Assembly: GCA_001683845.1 (NCBI GenBank)
Contig: LXQI01000015.1
Location: 1-64,000 of the forward strand
DNA: 64,000 bases
Source of the DNA: Erythrobacter sp. ANT-B3C2
GTDB lineage: Bacteria; Pseudomonadota; Alphaproteobacteria; Sphingomonadales; Sphingomonadaceae
Direction of reading: 5' to 3'
Below the pieces are notes generated by a model that was not told where the DNA came from, did not search any database, and saw only the letters and a list, made by a program, of their open reading frames with translations. Positions 25,322-33,691 of this stretch are shown here, piece after piece. Positions within the stretch are counted from its first letter, which is position 1, and every line of letters begins with the position of its first letter. The position numbers were made by a program, and so were the translations under genes.

Positions 25322-25750
25322 ATGACGATCGGACGGATCATCGCCGGGCGCGAACCGGACATCGTCTCGTGCACCCCGCGCGACAGCGTGCGCGAAGCCG
25401 CGAAGCTGCTGGCGGCGCGGCGGATCGGCGCGCTGCCGGTGTTGGAAGGCAGCGAGGTGGTCGGCATCTTTTCCGAGCGCGACCTCCTCTATTGCGTCGC
25501 CAAGGAAGGCGAGGCGGCGCTGGCGCGGGCAGTGAGCGAGATGATGACCAGCCCGCCGATCTCGGTCGATCCGACTGTGAGCGCGCTCGATGCGCTCTCG
25601 CTGATGACCAAGCGGCGGATCCGCCACCTGCCGGTGATCGATGCGGGACGGCTGGTGGGCTTCGTTTCCATCGGCGATCTGGTCAAATACCGGATCGACC
25701 GGATCGAGTCCGAAGCCAAGGCGATGCGCGATTACATCCGCAGCGCTTGA
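25322..25750 (+). CDS. CBS-domain pair protein
   Basis: A 142-residue stand-alone Bateman module: two CBS domains at about 8-65 (VREAAKLLAARRIGALPVL, VVGIFSERDLLY) and 76-135 (SALDALSLMTKRRIRHLPVI, LVGFVSIGDLVKYRI). CBS pairs bind adenine nucleotides and regulate partner proteins; the partner is not known here. The start is at ATG 25322, preceded by a weak GGGAGAAAAG site. The erpA gene follows 31 bp later on the same strand, so they may be co-transcribed. Confidence 0.93.
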   Translation: MTIGRIIAGREPDIVSCTPRDSVREAAKLLAARRIGALPVLEGSEVVGIFSERDLLYCVAKEGEAALARAVSEMMTSPPISVDPTVSALDALSLMTKRRIRHLPVIDAGRLVGFVSIGDLVKYRIDRIESEAKAMRDYIRSA

Positions 25751-25781
25751 GTCGGGGGCCGGGGAGCCCTACATCGCCCCC

Positions 25782-26147
25782 ATGGCCGACGCGTTGACCC
25801 TCACTCCGGAGCTCGTTCCTCAGCTCACGCCGAAGCTAACGGCGGCAGCGGCGGAGCGCGTGGCGCTGATTGCCCGCAAGCAGGGCCGTGCGCCCGTGCT
25901 GCGGCTGGCGGTGGAGGGCGGTGGCTGCTCGGGCTTCCAGTACAAGTTCGACCTTGCGGATGGACCCGAGGCGGATGATCAGGTGAGCGAGACCGGCGGG
26001 GTGCGGCTGGTGGTCGATCCCGTCAGCCACCAGCTGGTCGCAGGCAGCATGGTCGATTACGTCGAATCGCTGGGCGGCGCGGCGTTCCGGGTGGAGAACC
26101 CCCAGGCGGCCGCGGGCTGCGGCTGCGGCTCCAGCTTCGGCATCTGA
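25782..26147 (+). CDS. erpA: Iron-sulfur cluster insertion protein, ErpA/IscA family
   Basis: A 121-residue A-type Fe-S carrier that delivers clusters to apoproteins. The three ligand cysteines are in GGGCSGFQYKF (near 49) and AGCGCGSSFGI at the C-terminus. The N-terminal extension MADALTLTPELVPQLTPK is slightly longer than in IscA. ErpA is preferred over IscA because no isc operon is nearby, although the distinction cannot be made firmly from sequence alone. It is followed 27 bp later by xth, so a CBS-erpA-xth transcription unit is plausible. Confidence 0.9.
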   Translation: MADALTLTPELVPQLTPKLTAAAAERVALIARKQGRAPVLRLAVEGGGCSGFQYKFDLADGPEADDQVSETGGVRLVVDPVSHQLVAGSMVDYVESLGGAAFRVENPQAAAGCGCGSSFGI

Positions 26148-26174
26148 ACCGCGCCCCCGGAACTGCCCTGCCGC

Positions 26175-26954
26175 GTGCGGATCGCCAGCTTTAACATCAA
26201 CGGTATCCGGGCGCGGCTGCCGCGTCTGCTCGAATGGCTTGCGGAAACGCGGCCCGCGGTCGCTTGCCTGCAGGAGATCAAGTGCCAGGACGACGCCTTC
26301 CCGGTGACCGAGTTCGAGGCGATCGGCTACCAGGCGATCTGGCACGGGCAGAAGGGTTTCAATGGGGTGGCGATCCTCGCCGATGGCACCGCGCCGGTCG
26401 AGGCACAGCGCGGCCTGCCCGGCGACGGCGACGATGAGCAGGCGCGCTACATCGAGGCCGATGTGGGCGCCTTGCGCATCGTGAACCTCTACCTGCCCAA
26501 CGGCAACCCGCAGCCGGGCCCCAAGTTCGATTACAAGCTCGCCTGGATGCGCCGCTTGCACGAGCGGATGGGGGAATTGCTCGCCGCTGAGATCCCCGCC
26601 GTGGTGGTGGGTGATTTCAACGTCATCGCGCAAGATCACGACACCTACTCAGTCCGCGCGATGGAGAGCGATGCGCTGATGCAGCCGGAGACGCGCGCAG
26701 CCTATGCGCGCATCCTCAACGATGGCTGGACCGATGCGATCGCCACCCTCAACCCGCAGGGCGGCGTGTGGACCTTCTGGGATTATCAGGCCGGCGCCTG
26801 GCAGCGCGACCAGGGGTTCCGCATCGATCACCTCCTGCTCTCGCCCGAATGCGCCGACCGGCTGGTCGCCGCGGGCGTGGACAAGGAATATCGCGGGCGC
26901 GAGCGGGCCAGCGACCACGCGCCGGTGTGGGTCGAGCTCCAGCCAGCACAGTAG
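26175..26954 (+). CDS. xth: Exodeoxyribonuclease III
   Basis: A 259-residue Mg2+-dependent AP endonuclease / 3'-5' exonuclease for base excision repair. EEP-fold motifs are complete: SFNINGIRARL, CLQEIKCQD (metal Glu), YLPNGNP, VVGDFNVIAQD (Asp/Asn pair), FRIDHLLLS and the terminal SDHAPVWVEL (Asp-His). It uses a GTG start (MRIASFNI). It is an intact contrast to the decayed EEP gene at 17.2-17.8 kb. It converges with the cell-wall hydrolase gene, with only 10 bp between the stops. Confidence 0.96.
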   Translation: MRIASFNINGIRARLPRLLEWLAETRPAVACLQEIKCQDDAFPVTEFEAIGYQAIWHGQKGFNGVAILADGTAPVEAQRGLPGDGDDEQARYIEADVGALRIVNLYLPNGNPQPGPKFDYKLAWMRRLHERMGELLAAEIPAVVVGDFNVIAQDHDTYSVRAMESDALMQPETRAAYARILNDGWTDAIATLNPQGGVWTFWDYQAGAWQRDQGFRIDHLLLSPECADRLVAAGVDKEYRGRERASDHAPVWVELQPAQ

Positions 26955-26964
26955 CCGGCGTTCC

Positions 26965-27633
26965 TCAGCGGTAGAAGATGTGGCTGTCGATCGTTGCGCG
27001 CGCCAGCTTCGTACGCGCCCAGCTGGGCCGCACATAAGTGGCATGGAAGAACAGCGCATCGTTGACTTCGCTCTGCCACAATTCCTGGTGCGCAATGCGG
27101 GCGACGGCTTGCGCCCGCTCCCAGGCCCGCGTGCTCTGCGGCGCTGCGGGAATGCGCCCGCCCTTCACGAATGAGAACTGCCCGCGCTGGGTGACGACCG
27201 AGCAGTAGTCGCTGGGGAATTGCGGCGACTGGCTGCGATTGACGATCACCCGCGCCACCGCCAACTGCCCTTCGAGCGGCTCGCCGCGCGATTCGAAATA
27301 CACCGCCTGTGCAAGGCAGGTGACATCGCGCGAGAGCGGCGCGGGGGCCGAAAAATCCACCACCAATTCACGCAGGGATTCTACCTCGACCGACGCGGGT
27401 GTTGCTTCGGGAAGCCGCTGGACGAGGGGCTCGGAAGTGAAGCGCGGCAGTGGCTCGGGCCCGGGCTGCGGTTCGAACGCCGGCAGGGCGATCAGTGGGG
27501 TAGAAGCAGCGGCCGTCGGGGTCGCCGATGAGTCGCTTTGGGCCACGGCGCCGGAACCGTGGATGGCAAACAGCATGACCGACAGCGTCAGAGCCGAGGC
27601 GAATGCCCCGGCCCACTGGGTTTTCAAGCTCAT
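26965..27633 (-). CDS. Cell wall hydrolase, SleB family
   Basis: A 222-residue exported muralytic enzyme. An N-terminal signal/anchor (about 8-31, ending near AVAQ) is followed by a Pro/Ala-rich linker. The SleB/CwlJ transglycosylase domain (about 105-222) begins VTCLAQAVYFESRGEPLEGQ in part, with the catalytic Glu in the YFESRGE motif, then AVARVIVNR, CSVVTQRGQFSF and the family C-terminus DALFFHATYVRPSW. It probably cleaves peptidoglycan during growth. A ~205-bp stretch between this start and the DUF1491 stop contains no gene. Confidence 0.92.
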   Translation of the reverse strand: MSLKTQWAGAFASALTLSVMLFAIHGSGAVAQSDSSATPTAAASTPLIALPAFEPQPGPEPLPRFTSEPLVQRLPEATPASVEVESLRELVVDFSAPAPLSRDVTCLAQAVYFESRGEPLEGQLAVARVIVNRSQSPQFPSDYCSVVTQRGQFSFVKGGRIPAAPQSTRAWERAQAVARIAHQELWQSEVNDALFFHATYVRPSWARTKLARATIDSHIFYR

Positions 27634-27838
27634 TCCATGATTGGCCTTGGGCAGCGAGTGCCGGATCAGGCCCGTCGTCGCGCAGGAATCTGGCGCGCGA
27701 ATCGTTAAGCAGGCCTGCCGATCACCCCCGTCTGCGTGCTTGCCCGCCCGGCATCATTGCCCGGCAAAGCCGCCCTCGCTCGAAGTGCGTGCGCGCCCTG
27801 ACCGCGCTGCGCCTACAAGTCAATTCGCAAGTGCAGCA

Positions 27839-28174
27839 TTATCCGATGAAACGTTTCGCATCTGCGATATCGAGCTCCACCACCCACAGATCGCCATCCT
27901 GCCGCCGCCGCCGTTCGATAAAGTCCCAGAAGGCGGCGGGCTCCTCGGCATCCTGCAGCTTTGCGACGATCCAGGCACGGCTGCCGTCCGCCTGCGGCAT
28001 CCGCTCGAACGCCTGTGCCGGCCCGCCCCGCTCGAGGCAGATCACCAGCAGAGTGCCCGCATCGCGCTCCCCCTTCGCGATTACTGTCGCGAAGCCACCG
28101 GCCGCCTCCACCGCGCGGATCAGCCCGGACACCTCGAGGTGGGCGGGCAGCCGCGGCGCGGGCTCAGCCGCCAT
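27839..28174 (-). CDS. DUF1491 family protein
   Basis: A 111-residue soluble protein with the DUF1491 pattern: LPAHLEVSGLIRAVEAAGGFATVIAKGERDAGTLLV in part, WIVAKLQDAEEP, and DFIERRRRQDGDLWVVELDI. The family is alphaproteobacterial and has no established function. The ATG at 28174 overlaps the end of the thioesterase gene by 11 bp, and the family N-terminus begins right there, so the three genes ptsN, thioesterase and DUF1491 form a coupled leftward unit. Confidence 0.88.
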   Translation of the reverse strand: MAAEPAPRLPAHLEVSGLIRAVEAAGGFATVIAKGERDAGTLLVICLERGGPAQAFERMPQADGSRAWIVAKLQDAEEPAAFWDFIERRRRQDGDLWVVELDIADAKRFIG

Positions 28175-28631
28175 TGCGATAGCCGGGCAGGCTGGAGAGC
28201 GGGATGTGCGAGCGCAGGAAGGTGCCGGTGCCGCGGCCGACCTCCTCGCCATCCTCGTCGGTCAAATGGGCCTCGGCGATGAACACGCGGCGCTTGCCGC
28301 TGACCCAGCGCCCCTCCGCCACCAACGTCCCCGTGCGCACCGGCGCGGTGAAATGGAGGTTGAAGGCGGTGGTCAGCAGAAAGCGATCGCTGACCAGCGA
28401 ATTGGCCGCGTAGAACGCCGCATCGTCGAGCATCTTGAAGTAGATCGTGCCGTGCGCCGCGCCGGCGGCGTGGAAAAACCGCTCGGCCACCCCGAAGCGG
28501 ATGCGGGCATGGCCCGGTGCAACGATCTCCAGCCGCGAATCGAATTGGCGGTTGATCGGTGCCGAGGCGTAGAGCAATTCGAGCGCGCGGTGATGGTGTG
28601 CGGCGCCGCCGGCCGCTGGCTCAGGCGGCAT
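28164..28631 (-). CDS. PaaI-family hotdog-fold thioesterase
   Basis: A 155-residue acyl-CoA thioesterase-like protein. Hotdog features are RIRFGVAERFFHAAGAAHGT (catalytic acid and HGG-like segment), KMLDDAAFYAANS, LLTTAFNLHFTAPVRTG and RRVFIAEAHLTDEDG. The substrate is unknown. The ATG at 28631 (MPPEPAAG) overlaps the ptsN stop region; another in-frame ATG five codons upstream (28646) is equally possible. Overlaps on both sides imply translational coupling with ptsN and the DUF1491 gene. Confidence 0.88.
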   Translation of the reverse strand: MPPEPAAGGAAHHHRALELLYASAPINRQFDSRLEIVAPGHARIRFGVAERFFHAAGAAHGTIYFKMLDDAAFYAANSLVSDRFLLTTAFNLHFTAPVRTGTLVAEGRWVSGKRRVFIAEAHLTDEDGEEVGRGTGTFLRSHIPLSSLPGYRNGG

Positions 28632-29082
28632 CCCGGTCGGTGGCATTGGTCAGCAGGGCGTATAGCGCCTCCTCGTCGGGCGCATGGCTCAGCGCTCCAT
28701 GCATCCGCTCGTCCCGCGCCAGGCGCGAGATCGCAGCCAGCGCGTGCAGGTGAGTCGCACCGCAATTCTCAGGGGAAAGCAGCCCAAAGACGAGATCGAC
28801 CGGCAACCCGTCGGCCGAAGCAAAATCGACCGGCTGGCGCAGCTTGATCAACGCCGCCACCGGCCGCGCCAGACCGGCGTAGCGCGCGTGGGGAATGGCC
28901 ACACCCCGGCCGAACCCGGTGCTGCCTAGCTGTTCCCGCTCCTCCAGCTGCTCGACCACAATATCTGGATCGAGCCCCCAGCCCGACGCAAAGCGCTGCC
29001 CCAGCGCAGCAAAGATCGCGGGTTTGTCGGCGAGTCGGAGCATACCGACGGCTTCGGGCGTGGTGGCAAACAGGGCGTTCAT
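28621..29082 (-). CDS. ptsN: PTS IIA-like nitrogen regulatory protein PtsN
   Basis: A 153-residue EIIA-Ntr protein, the terminal phospho-acceptor of the nitrogen phosphotransferase system that regulates potassium, carbon/nitrogen and stress responses. The phosphorylated histidine is in GRGVAIPHARY near residue 65. Other family landmarks are KPAIFAALGQRFA and LPVDLVFGLLSPENCGATHLHAL (in part). I start at ATG 29082 (MNALFATTPEA), which matches family N-termini; a GTG eight codons earlier is possible. It follows hpf, as in the conserved proteobacterial rpoN-hpf-ptsN order, but rpoN is not adjacent here. Confidence 0.92.
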   Translation of the reverse strand: MNALFATTPEAVGMLRLADKPAIFAALGQRFASGWGLDPDIVVEQLEEREQLGSTGFGRGVAIPHARYAGLARPVAALIKLRQPVDFASADGLPVDLVFGLLSPENCGATHLHALAAISRLARDERMHGALSHAPDEEALYALLTNATDRDAA

Positions 29083-29169
29083 GGCTTGGGTCTTTATCAT
29101 CTGCACCGATTACGGCGTTGATACGGCAGGATTCGGGCCGAATAGGGCCCCGTCCCATTGCGGGAGCGA

Positions 29170-29733
29170 TCAGGAAGGCTCGACCCAGCCGATCGATCCA
29201 TCGTCGCGGCGATAGACCATGTTGTGCCGCCCGGTGCCAGCATTCTTGAAGAACAGCGCGCCCGTGTGGCGCAGATCGAGCATCATTACCGCATCGGAGA
29301 CGCTGACATGCGGAATGTCGACTCGCGTTTCGGCGATCAGCAGCGGCGCGTCGCTCACCTCCTCGGCCTCGGGCTCCTCGGCGGCAAATACCGTATAGGC
29401 AGCGTCCTCGGCGCTGGCGGCATGGTTCGCCTGTTCGTGCCGGTCGGTCAGGCGGCGCTTGTAGCGGCGCAACTGCTTTTCGATCTTGTCGGCTGCCTGG
29501 TCGAAAGACAGGTGCGCATCCTGCGCCTGCCCGTGGCTCTTAAGCACCAGCCCGTTGTTGACGTGCAGCACGATGACGCAATCGAACGCGCTCGCCGGGG
29601 CCTTGCCGAAGGTAACGGTGCACGATTGCGCCCGGCTGAAGTACTTCTCAACAATAGCCCCGAGGCGGTCGCTCGCGTGATCCTGGAGGGCCGAGCCGGT
29701 ATCGATCTGATGGCCGGAAACGCGGATATCCAT
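29170..29733 (-). CDS. hpf: Ribosome hibernation promoting factor, long form
   Basis: A 187-residue long HPF that dimerises 70S ribosomes into 100S particles in stationary phase. The S30AE N-terminal domain is at about 1-100 (MDIRVSGHQIDTGSALQDHA, DCVIVLHVNNGLVLKSHG), followed by an acidic linker and the C-terminal dimerisation domain at about 130-187 (SVSDAVMMLDLRHTGALFF, RDDGSIGWVEP). It is in the same orientation as dnaQ (61-bp gap) and ptsN (87-bp gap). Confidence 0.96.
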   Translation of the reverse strand: MDIRVSGHQIDTGSALQDHASDRLGAIVEKYFSRAQSCTVTFGKAPASAFDCVIVLHVNNGLVLKSHGQAQDAHLSFDQAADKIEKQLRRYKRRLTDRHEQANHAASAEDAAYTVFAAEEPEAEEVSDAPLLIAETRVDIPHVSVSDAVMMLDLRHTGALFFKNAGTGRHNMVYRRDDGSIGWVEPS

Positions 29734-29794
29734 GGGCGAGGTTCCTCCTGCTGGTGTTCGTCTGGCCCCGGCGCGGATGAAACCGATATCGGCG

Positions 29795-30478
29795 TCAATT
29801 CATCCAGAGCGGGGAGTCCAACGCTTCCACGAAGGCTTTGTGCCGGGCAAGCTCTGCTGCGCTCGGCGCATGGGGGCGCGGTTCGCGGAAGGGGCGCTGC
29901 CGGGGCCGGAAGATCGCAGCCGGAACAATGCCCGGCGCGGCGTTGCCGGCCAGCGCGAGGCCGATCTGCCGCCCTCCGGTCAGCTCGACATAGACCTGCG
30001 CCAGCAGCTCGGCATCGAGCAGCGCGCCATGCAGCACGCGATGCGAGCGATCGATGCCGTAGCGGCCGCACAGCGCATCGAGCGAGTGCTTGGCACCCGG
30101 ATGGCGCCGACGGGCCAGCGCCAGGGTGTCGACCATCCGCGTCAGCTCGACCACCGGATGGCCGCAGCAGCCGAACTCGTAATTGAGGAAGGCAAAATCG
30201 AACTGCGCATTGTGCGCCACCATGGGCGCATCCTCGAGGAAGTCGATCAGCTCGAGCGCGTGCTCGGGAAAGCACCTCTTGTCGGCCAGGAAAGTGTCGG
30301 TCAGTCCATGGATCCGCTCGGCCTCCAGCGGCATCGGGCGCTGGGGATTGAAATAGGCATGGAAAGTGCGCCCCGTGGGCACCTTGTTGACCAGCTCGAT
30401 GCAGCCGATCTCCACCATCCGGTCGCCGGTGTTCGGGTCGATGCCGGTTGTCTCGGTGTCGAAGACGATCTCGCGCAT
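29795..30478 (-). CDS. dnaQ: DNA polymerase III epsilon subunit (proofreading exonuclease)
   Basis: The 3'-5' exonuclease of the replicative polymerase core, 227 residues. DEDDh motifs are complete: FDTETTGIDP (Exo I), MVAHNAQFDFAFLNYE (Exo II), and RVLHGALLDAELLAQVY (Exo III with the catalytic His). The C-terminal tail that binds the alpha subunit includes LARHKAFVEAL. It is the last gene of the ppsR-maf-aroE-coaE-dnaQ block, the same order as CC0001-CC0005 beside the Caulobacter origin. Confidence 0.96.
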   Translation of the reverse strand: MREIVFDTETTGIDPNTGDRMVEIGCIELVNKVPTGRTFHAYFNPQRPMPLEAERIHGLTDTFLADKRCFPEHALELIDFLEDAPMVAHNAQFDFAFLNYEFGCCGHPVVELTRMVDTLALARRRHPGAKHSLDALCGRYGIDRSHRVLHGALLDAELLAQVYVELTGGRQIGLALAGNAAPGIVPAAIFRPRQRPFREPRPHAPSAAELARHKAFVEALDSPLWMN

Positions 30479-30526
30479 GCGCCTTCTATCGATCTCGGCG
30501 GGCGCGCTGGCAAGGCCCGGCCGGGC

Positions 30527-31117
30527 TCAGCGGGCGAGCTTGTCCACCAGCGCGGCCACGGCGGCGCGGGTCTCACCGAGCGGAGCGCCGGTGTCGATCA
30601 GGTGGTCCGCGCGGACGCGCTTCTGCGCATCGGGCAGCTGCAGCGCGAGGATCTCGTCGAAGCGCTGCGGCGTCATCCCGGGGCGGGCGAGGACCCGCGC
30701 GCGCTGCAGCTGCGGGGCGGCGGAGACGACCAGCACCGCATCCACTTCCTCCGCGCCGCCCTTCTCGAACAGCAGCGGAATGTCGAGCACCACCAGCCGC
30801 GCGTCAGCATGAAGGGCGAGGAACTGCTCGCGCGCGGCTCGTACGGCGGGGTGGACGATGGCCTCCAGCCGGGCAAGCGCGGCAGGGTCGTCGAAGACCG
30901 CTGCGCCCAAGGCGCCTCGGTTCACCCCCCCCCGCCCGGTGCTGCCGGGGAATGCCGCCTCGATCGGCCGGAGCAGTTCGCCGCCCGGCCGCTGCATGCA
31001 ACGGACCTCGGCATCGGCGTCGAACACCGGCACGCCCAACTCGGCGAACAGCGCCGCGACGGTGGATTTGCCCATCCCGATCGACCCAGTGAGGCCGAGC
31101 ACGAGGGGCCTGCTCAT
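30527..31117 (-). CDS. coaE: Dephospho-CoA kinase
   Basis: Cytosolic kinase for the last step of coenzyme A synthesis, 196 residues. P-loop GLTGSIGMGKSTVA at residues 8-20, the VFDADAEVRCM adenylate contact, and the VVLDIPLLFEKG substrate/lid region are all visible. The start overlaps the aroE stop by four bases (ATGA), and dnaQ follows 48 bp downstream. Confidence 0.96.
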   Translation of the reverse strand: MSRPLVLGLTGSIGMGKSTVAALFAELGVPVFDADAEVRCMQRPGGELLRPIEAAFPGSTGRGGVNRGALGAAVFDDPAALARLEAIVHPAVRAAREQFLALHADARLVVLDIPLLFEKGGAEEVDAVLVVSAAPQLQRARVLARPGMTPQRFDEILALQLPDAQKRVRADHLIDTGAPLGETRAAVAALVDKLAR

Positions 31118-31974
31118 CGGCTCAGCAGCGCCCGCAGATCGTGGTCGCCATCCTCGCGTGGGGCGAGCTGGCCGAAGAACAGCGCAAAGGCGGCGGCGGC
31201 CTGGCCGATCAGCATCTGCAGCCCGTCGATGGTAGGCAGGCCGCGTTCGCGGGCCGCCTGCAGCAGCGGCGTTTCCGCCGGGTGGGTGACGATATCGTAG
31301 ACGATGCTGCCCGGTGGTGCGTGGCTGAGATCGAAGGCCAGCGGCGGCTGGCCGGCCATGCCGAGCGGGCTGGCGTTGACCACAAGATCGAGGCAGCCTT
31401 CGCGCGCGTCAAAGGCGAAGTTGGTGGCGTCGGCGAATTGGACAAGGTCGGCCGCGTGGTGCTTGCCCGAGGGGTCGAGCTCGTCAAGCAGGGCACGGGC
31501 CTTGGCCGGATCGCGCCCGGCGAGCACGATGGTGAAGCCCTCTGCAGCCAGAGCGGTCACGATGGCCCGCGCCGCGCCGCCAGTGCCCAGCACCCGTGCC
31601 ATACGATACCAATGCGTGGCACTTAAATGGCTCTTCAGCGGCTCGAGGAAGCCGGTTGCATCGGTGTTGCAACCAGTCAGCAAGCCATCCGCATTTCGGA
31701 CGATTGTGTTCACCGCGCCGATCCGCTCGGCCAGCGGCTCCAGCCGGTCCAGGTTGGGGATCACCGCCTGCTTGAGCGGCATGGTGACATTGCAGCCGCA
31801 CCAATCTGGATCGTCCCGGCGGCGCGCGAGATAATCCTCCAGCTCGGCCTCGCCCACCAGGCAGCGGCGATAATCGGCCTCAATGCCCAGCCGGGCGAGC
31901 CAGTGATTGTGGATCACCGGCGATTTGGATTGGGCAATTGGGTCGCCGATCACTTCGGCGTAGGGACGGCTCAT
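31114..31974 (-). CDS. aroE: Shikimate dehydrogenase (NADP+)
   Basis: A 286-residue enzyme reducing 3-dehydroshikimate to shikimate in aromatic amino-acid synthesis. Motifs: [15 protein letters not shown] (shikimate binding), [12 protein letters not shown] with the catalytic Lys, GAVNTIV, TDATGF, the NADP-binding [12 protein letters not shown], and VVNASPLGM. The start ATG 31974 overlaps the maf stop by four bases; the stop overlaps coaE by four bases. It is therefore translationally coupled on both sides. Confidence 0.96.
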   Translation of the reverse strand: MSRPYAEVIGDPIAQSKSPVIHNHWLARLGIEADYRRCLVGEAELEDYLARRRDDPDWCGCNVTMPLKQAVIPNLDRLEPLAERIGAVNTIVRNADGLLTGCNTDATGFLEPLKSHLSATHWYRMARVLGTGGAARAIVTALAAEGFTIVLAGRDPAKARALLDELDPSGKHHAADLVQFADATNFAFDAREGCLDLVVNASPLGMAGQPPLAFDLSHAPPGSIVYDIVTHPAETPLLQAARERGLPTIDGLQMLIGQAAAAFALFFGQLAPREDGDHDLRALLSR

Positions 31975-32546
31975 GCCGGCAGCTCTCCCAATTCGCGGAG
32001 CGCGCCCAGCACCGGCAGCAGCGGCAGGCCGAGGATGGCGAAATGATCGCCATCGATCCGCTCGAACAGCTGCACCCCGCGCGCCTCTATCCGGAACACG
32101 CCGACGCATTGCGCCACCGCCGGCCATTCGACAGCGAGATAATCCTCGATGAACGCCTGCGAGAGTTCGCGCACCTGCAGTGCGGCCACTTCCGCATGGC
32201 GCCAGGCGATCTCGCCATTGCGGGCGATCGCGGCGGCCGAATGCAGCTGCATCAAACGCCCGGAAAAACCCGCGAGGTGCTCGGCCGCCTGCTCGCGGCT
32301 GGTGGGCTTGTCGAACCGGCACCCGGCCACCTCCACCAGCGAATCGCTGCCGAGCACCAGCCGCGAATCGCTGACCGAAAGCGCCTTGGCCTCGGCCAGC
32401 GCAAGCGCCACCTGATCGGCCCGTGTGCCCGCCATCCCGGCTTCCAGTACGCGCTCGTCCACCCGCGGCGCGCGCGCCTCGAACGCCACGCCGGCCGCGA
32501 CTAGCATGGCCGCGCGCGAGGCGCTGCCCGAGGCCAGTACGATCAT
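31971..32546 (-). CDS. maf: Maf-like nucleoside triphosphate pyrophosphatase
   Basis: A 191-residue house-cleaning NTP pyrophosphatase (Maf/YhdE/YceF group) that hydrolyses modified nucleotides. It begins [29 protein letters not shown] and [13 protein letters not shown] are the metal/nucleotide contacts. It starts 7 bp after the ppsR stop. I chose ATG 32546 because the family motif begins directly there, although the frame extends 17 codons upstream. Confidence 0.94.
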   Translation of the reverse strand: MIVLASGSASRAAMLVAAGVAFEARAPRVDERVLEAGMAGTRADQVALALAEAKALSVSDSRLVLGSDSLVEVAGCRFDKPTSREQAAEHLAGFSGRLMQLHSAAAIARNGEIAWRHAEVAALQVRELSQAFIEDYLAVEWPAVAQCVGVFRIEARGVQLFERIDGDHFAILGLPLLPVLGALRELGELPA

Positions 32547-32553
32547 CGCACTC

Positions 32554-33414
32554 TCATATTGGCTTGATCCCCGGGCGGGGCGGCTGGCTGCGGGCACGCC
32601 GTTCGCCGAGCAGCTTGATGATCGCCGCGGCGGTTTCCTCGATCGAGCGGCGGGTGACGTCGATCACCGGCCAGCCATTGTCGGCGAACAGGCGGCGGGC
32701 GAAGGCGACCTCCTGCTCGACCTTCTCCTCGTCGACATAGGCGGTCTTGGTCATCTCGTTGAGCGAGAGCAGCCGGTGGCGGCGGATCTCGATCAGCCGG
32801 CGCGGCGCGGTGGTCAGCCCCACCACCAGCGGTCCGCGCAGCGCGAACAGCGCGGGGGGCGGCGGGCTTTCGACCACCAGCGGCATGTTCGCCACCTTGT
32901 AGCCGCGATTGGCCAGATAGATGCTGGTCGGCGTCTTGGAGCTGCGCGAGACGCCGGCCAGCACGATATCGGCCTCCTCCCAATCCTCGCAGGCGGTGCC
33001 GTCATCATGCGCGATGGTGTACTGGATCGCATCGACACGGGCGAAATAGGCATCGTCCATGATGTGCTGGCGCCCCGGGCGGCCCTGCGCCTCCTGCCCC
33101 AGCCGGTCCTCCAGCAGCGCGGTGAGCGGATCGAGCGGAGCGAGCAGCGGCAGGCCGAGCGCCCGGCAGCGCTTCTCCAGCCGGCCGCGCACCTCGGGGT
33201 TCACCAGCGTATAGACCACCAACCCGGGGTTTTCGGCGAGTTCCTCGACAATCCGGTCGAGATGCTGGCGCGAGCGGACCATCGGCCAGAAATGGCGAAT
33301 CACCTCCGGATCGTCAAACTGGGCCAGCGCCGCCTTGGCGAGCATCTCCAGCGTTTCGCCGGTCGAGTCCGAGAGAAGATGGAGATGCAGCGCCATGTGG
33401 ACAGGTGCGGCCAT
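32554..33414 (-). CDS. ppsR: Pyruvate, water dikinase / PPDK regulatory protein (DUF299)
   Basis: Bifunctional ADP-dependent kinase / Pi-dependent phosphorylase that switches PEP synthase or pyruvate phosphate dikinase, 286 residues. [15 protein letters not shown] opens the fold, the P-loop is [11 protein letters not shown] near residue 158, and the [13 protein letters not shown] motif closes it. It belongs to the same family as Rickettsia RP001 and Caulobacter CC0001, the gene bordering the origin opposite hemE. Start options are ATG 33414 and ATG 33396 (MALHLHLL); the latter is closer to other family starts. Confidence 0.95.
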   Translation of the reverse strand: MAAPVHMALHLHLLSDSTGETLEMLAKAALAQFDDPEVIRHFWPMVRSRQHLDRIVEELAENPGLVVYTLVNPEVRGRLEKRCRALGLPLLAPLDPLTALLEDRLGQEAQGRPGRQHIMDDAYFARVDAIQYTIAHDDGTACEDWEEADIVLAGVSRSSKTPTSIYLANRGYKVANMPLVVESPPPPALFALRGPLVVGLTTAPRRLIEIRRHRLLSLNEMTKTAYVDEEKVEQEVAFARRLFADNGWPVIDVTRRSIEETAAAIIKLLGERRARSQPPRPGIKPI

Positions 33415-33691
33415 AAACCACGGGAGAGAAGGGCGGACAAGTTCGGCAGCGGCTTTCGCCCCCGCTGACCGGTGATTCGCACCGTGGCGAGTGCACAGGC
33501 GGGTGATCTATCGACAGGGTGCCGGCGATGGGGACAAGCTCCGCTTGACGCGCGGCCGCACGGAGTCGCATGAATATTGCGGCCCCTGCGGGTGGGGACA
33601 AAAAGTCGCGAAGGGTGTTTCCCCCACAATCCACAGGGCCATCTAAACCCTACATCCTCTCTAAGAATCTTATATTAGTAGGACTCAACGC
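33415..33691. other. oriC: Probable chromosomal replication origin (oriC) between ppsR and hemE
   Basis: A 277-bp divergent gap between ppsR and hemE, the exact neighbours of Caulobacter Cori (hemE and RP001 homologue). It contains the 9-mer TGGGGACAA twice (33529-33537 and 33593-33601), each 7/9 to the reverse complement of the DnaA box TTATCCACA, and CAATCCACA at 33627-33635 (7/9). TGTGGACAG at 33396-33404 lies just inside ppsR. An AT-rich segment at 33641-33690 (TAAGAATCTTATATTAGTAG) against hemE is a good unwinding element. Gene direction reverses here. It also carries the hemE and ppsR promoters. The call rests on synteny and motif quality; no perfect DnaA box is present. Confidence 0.7.
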
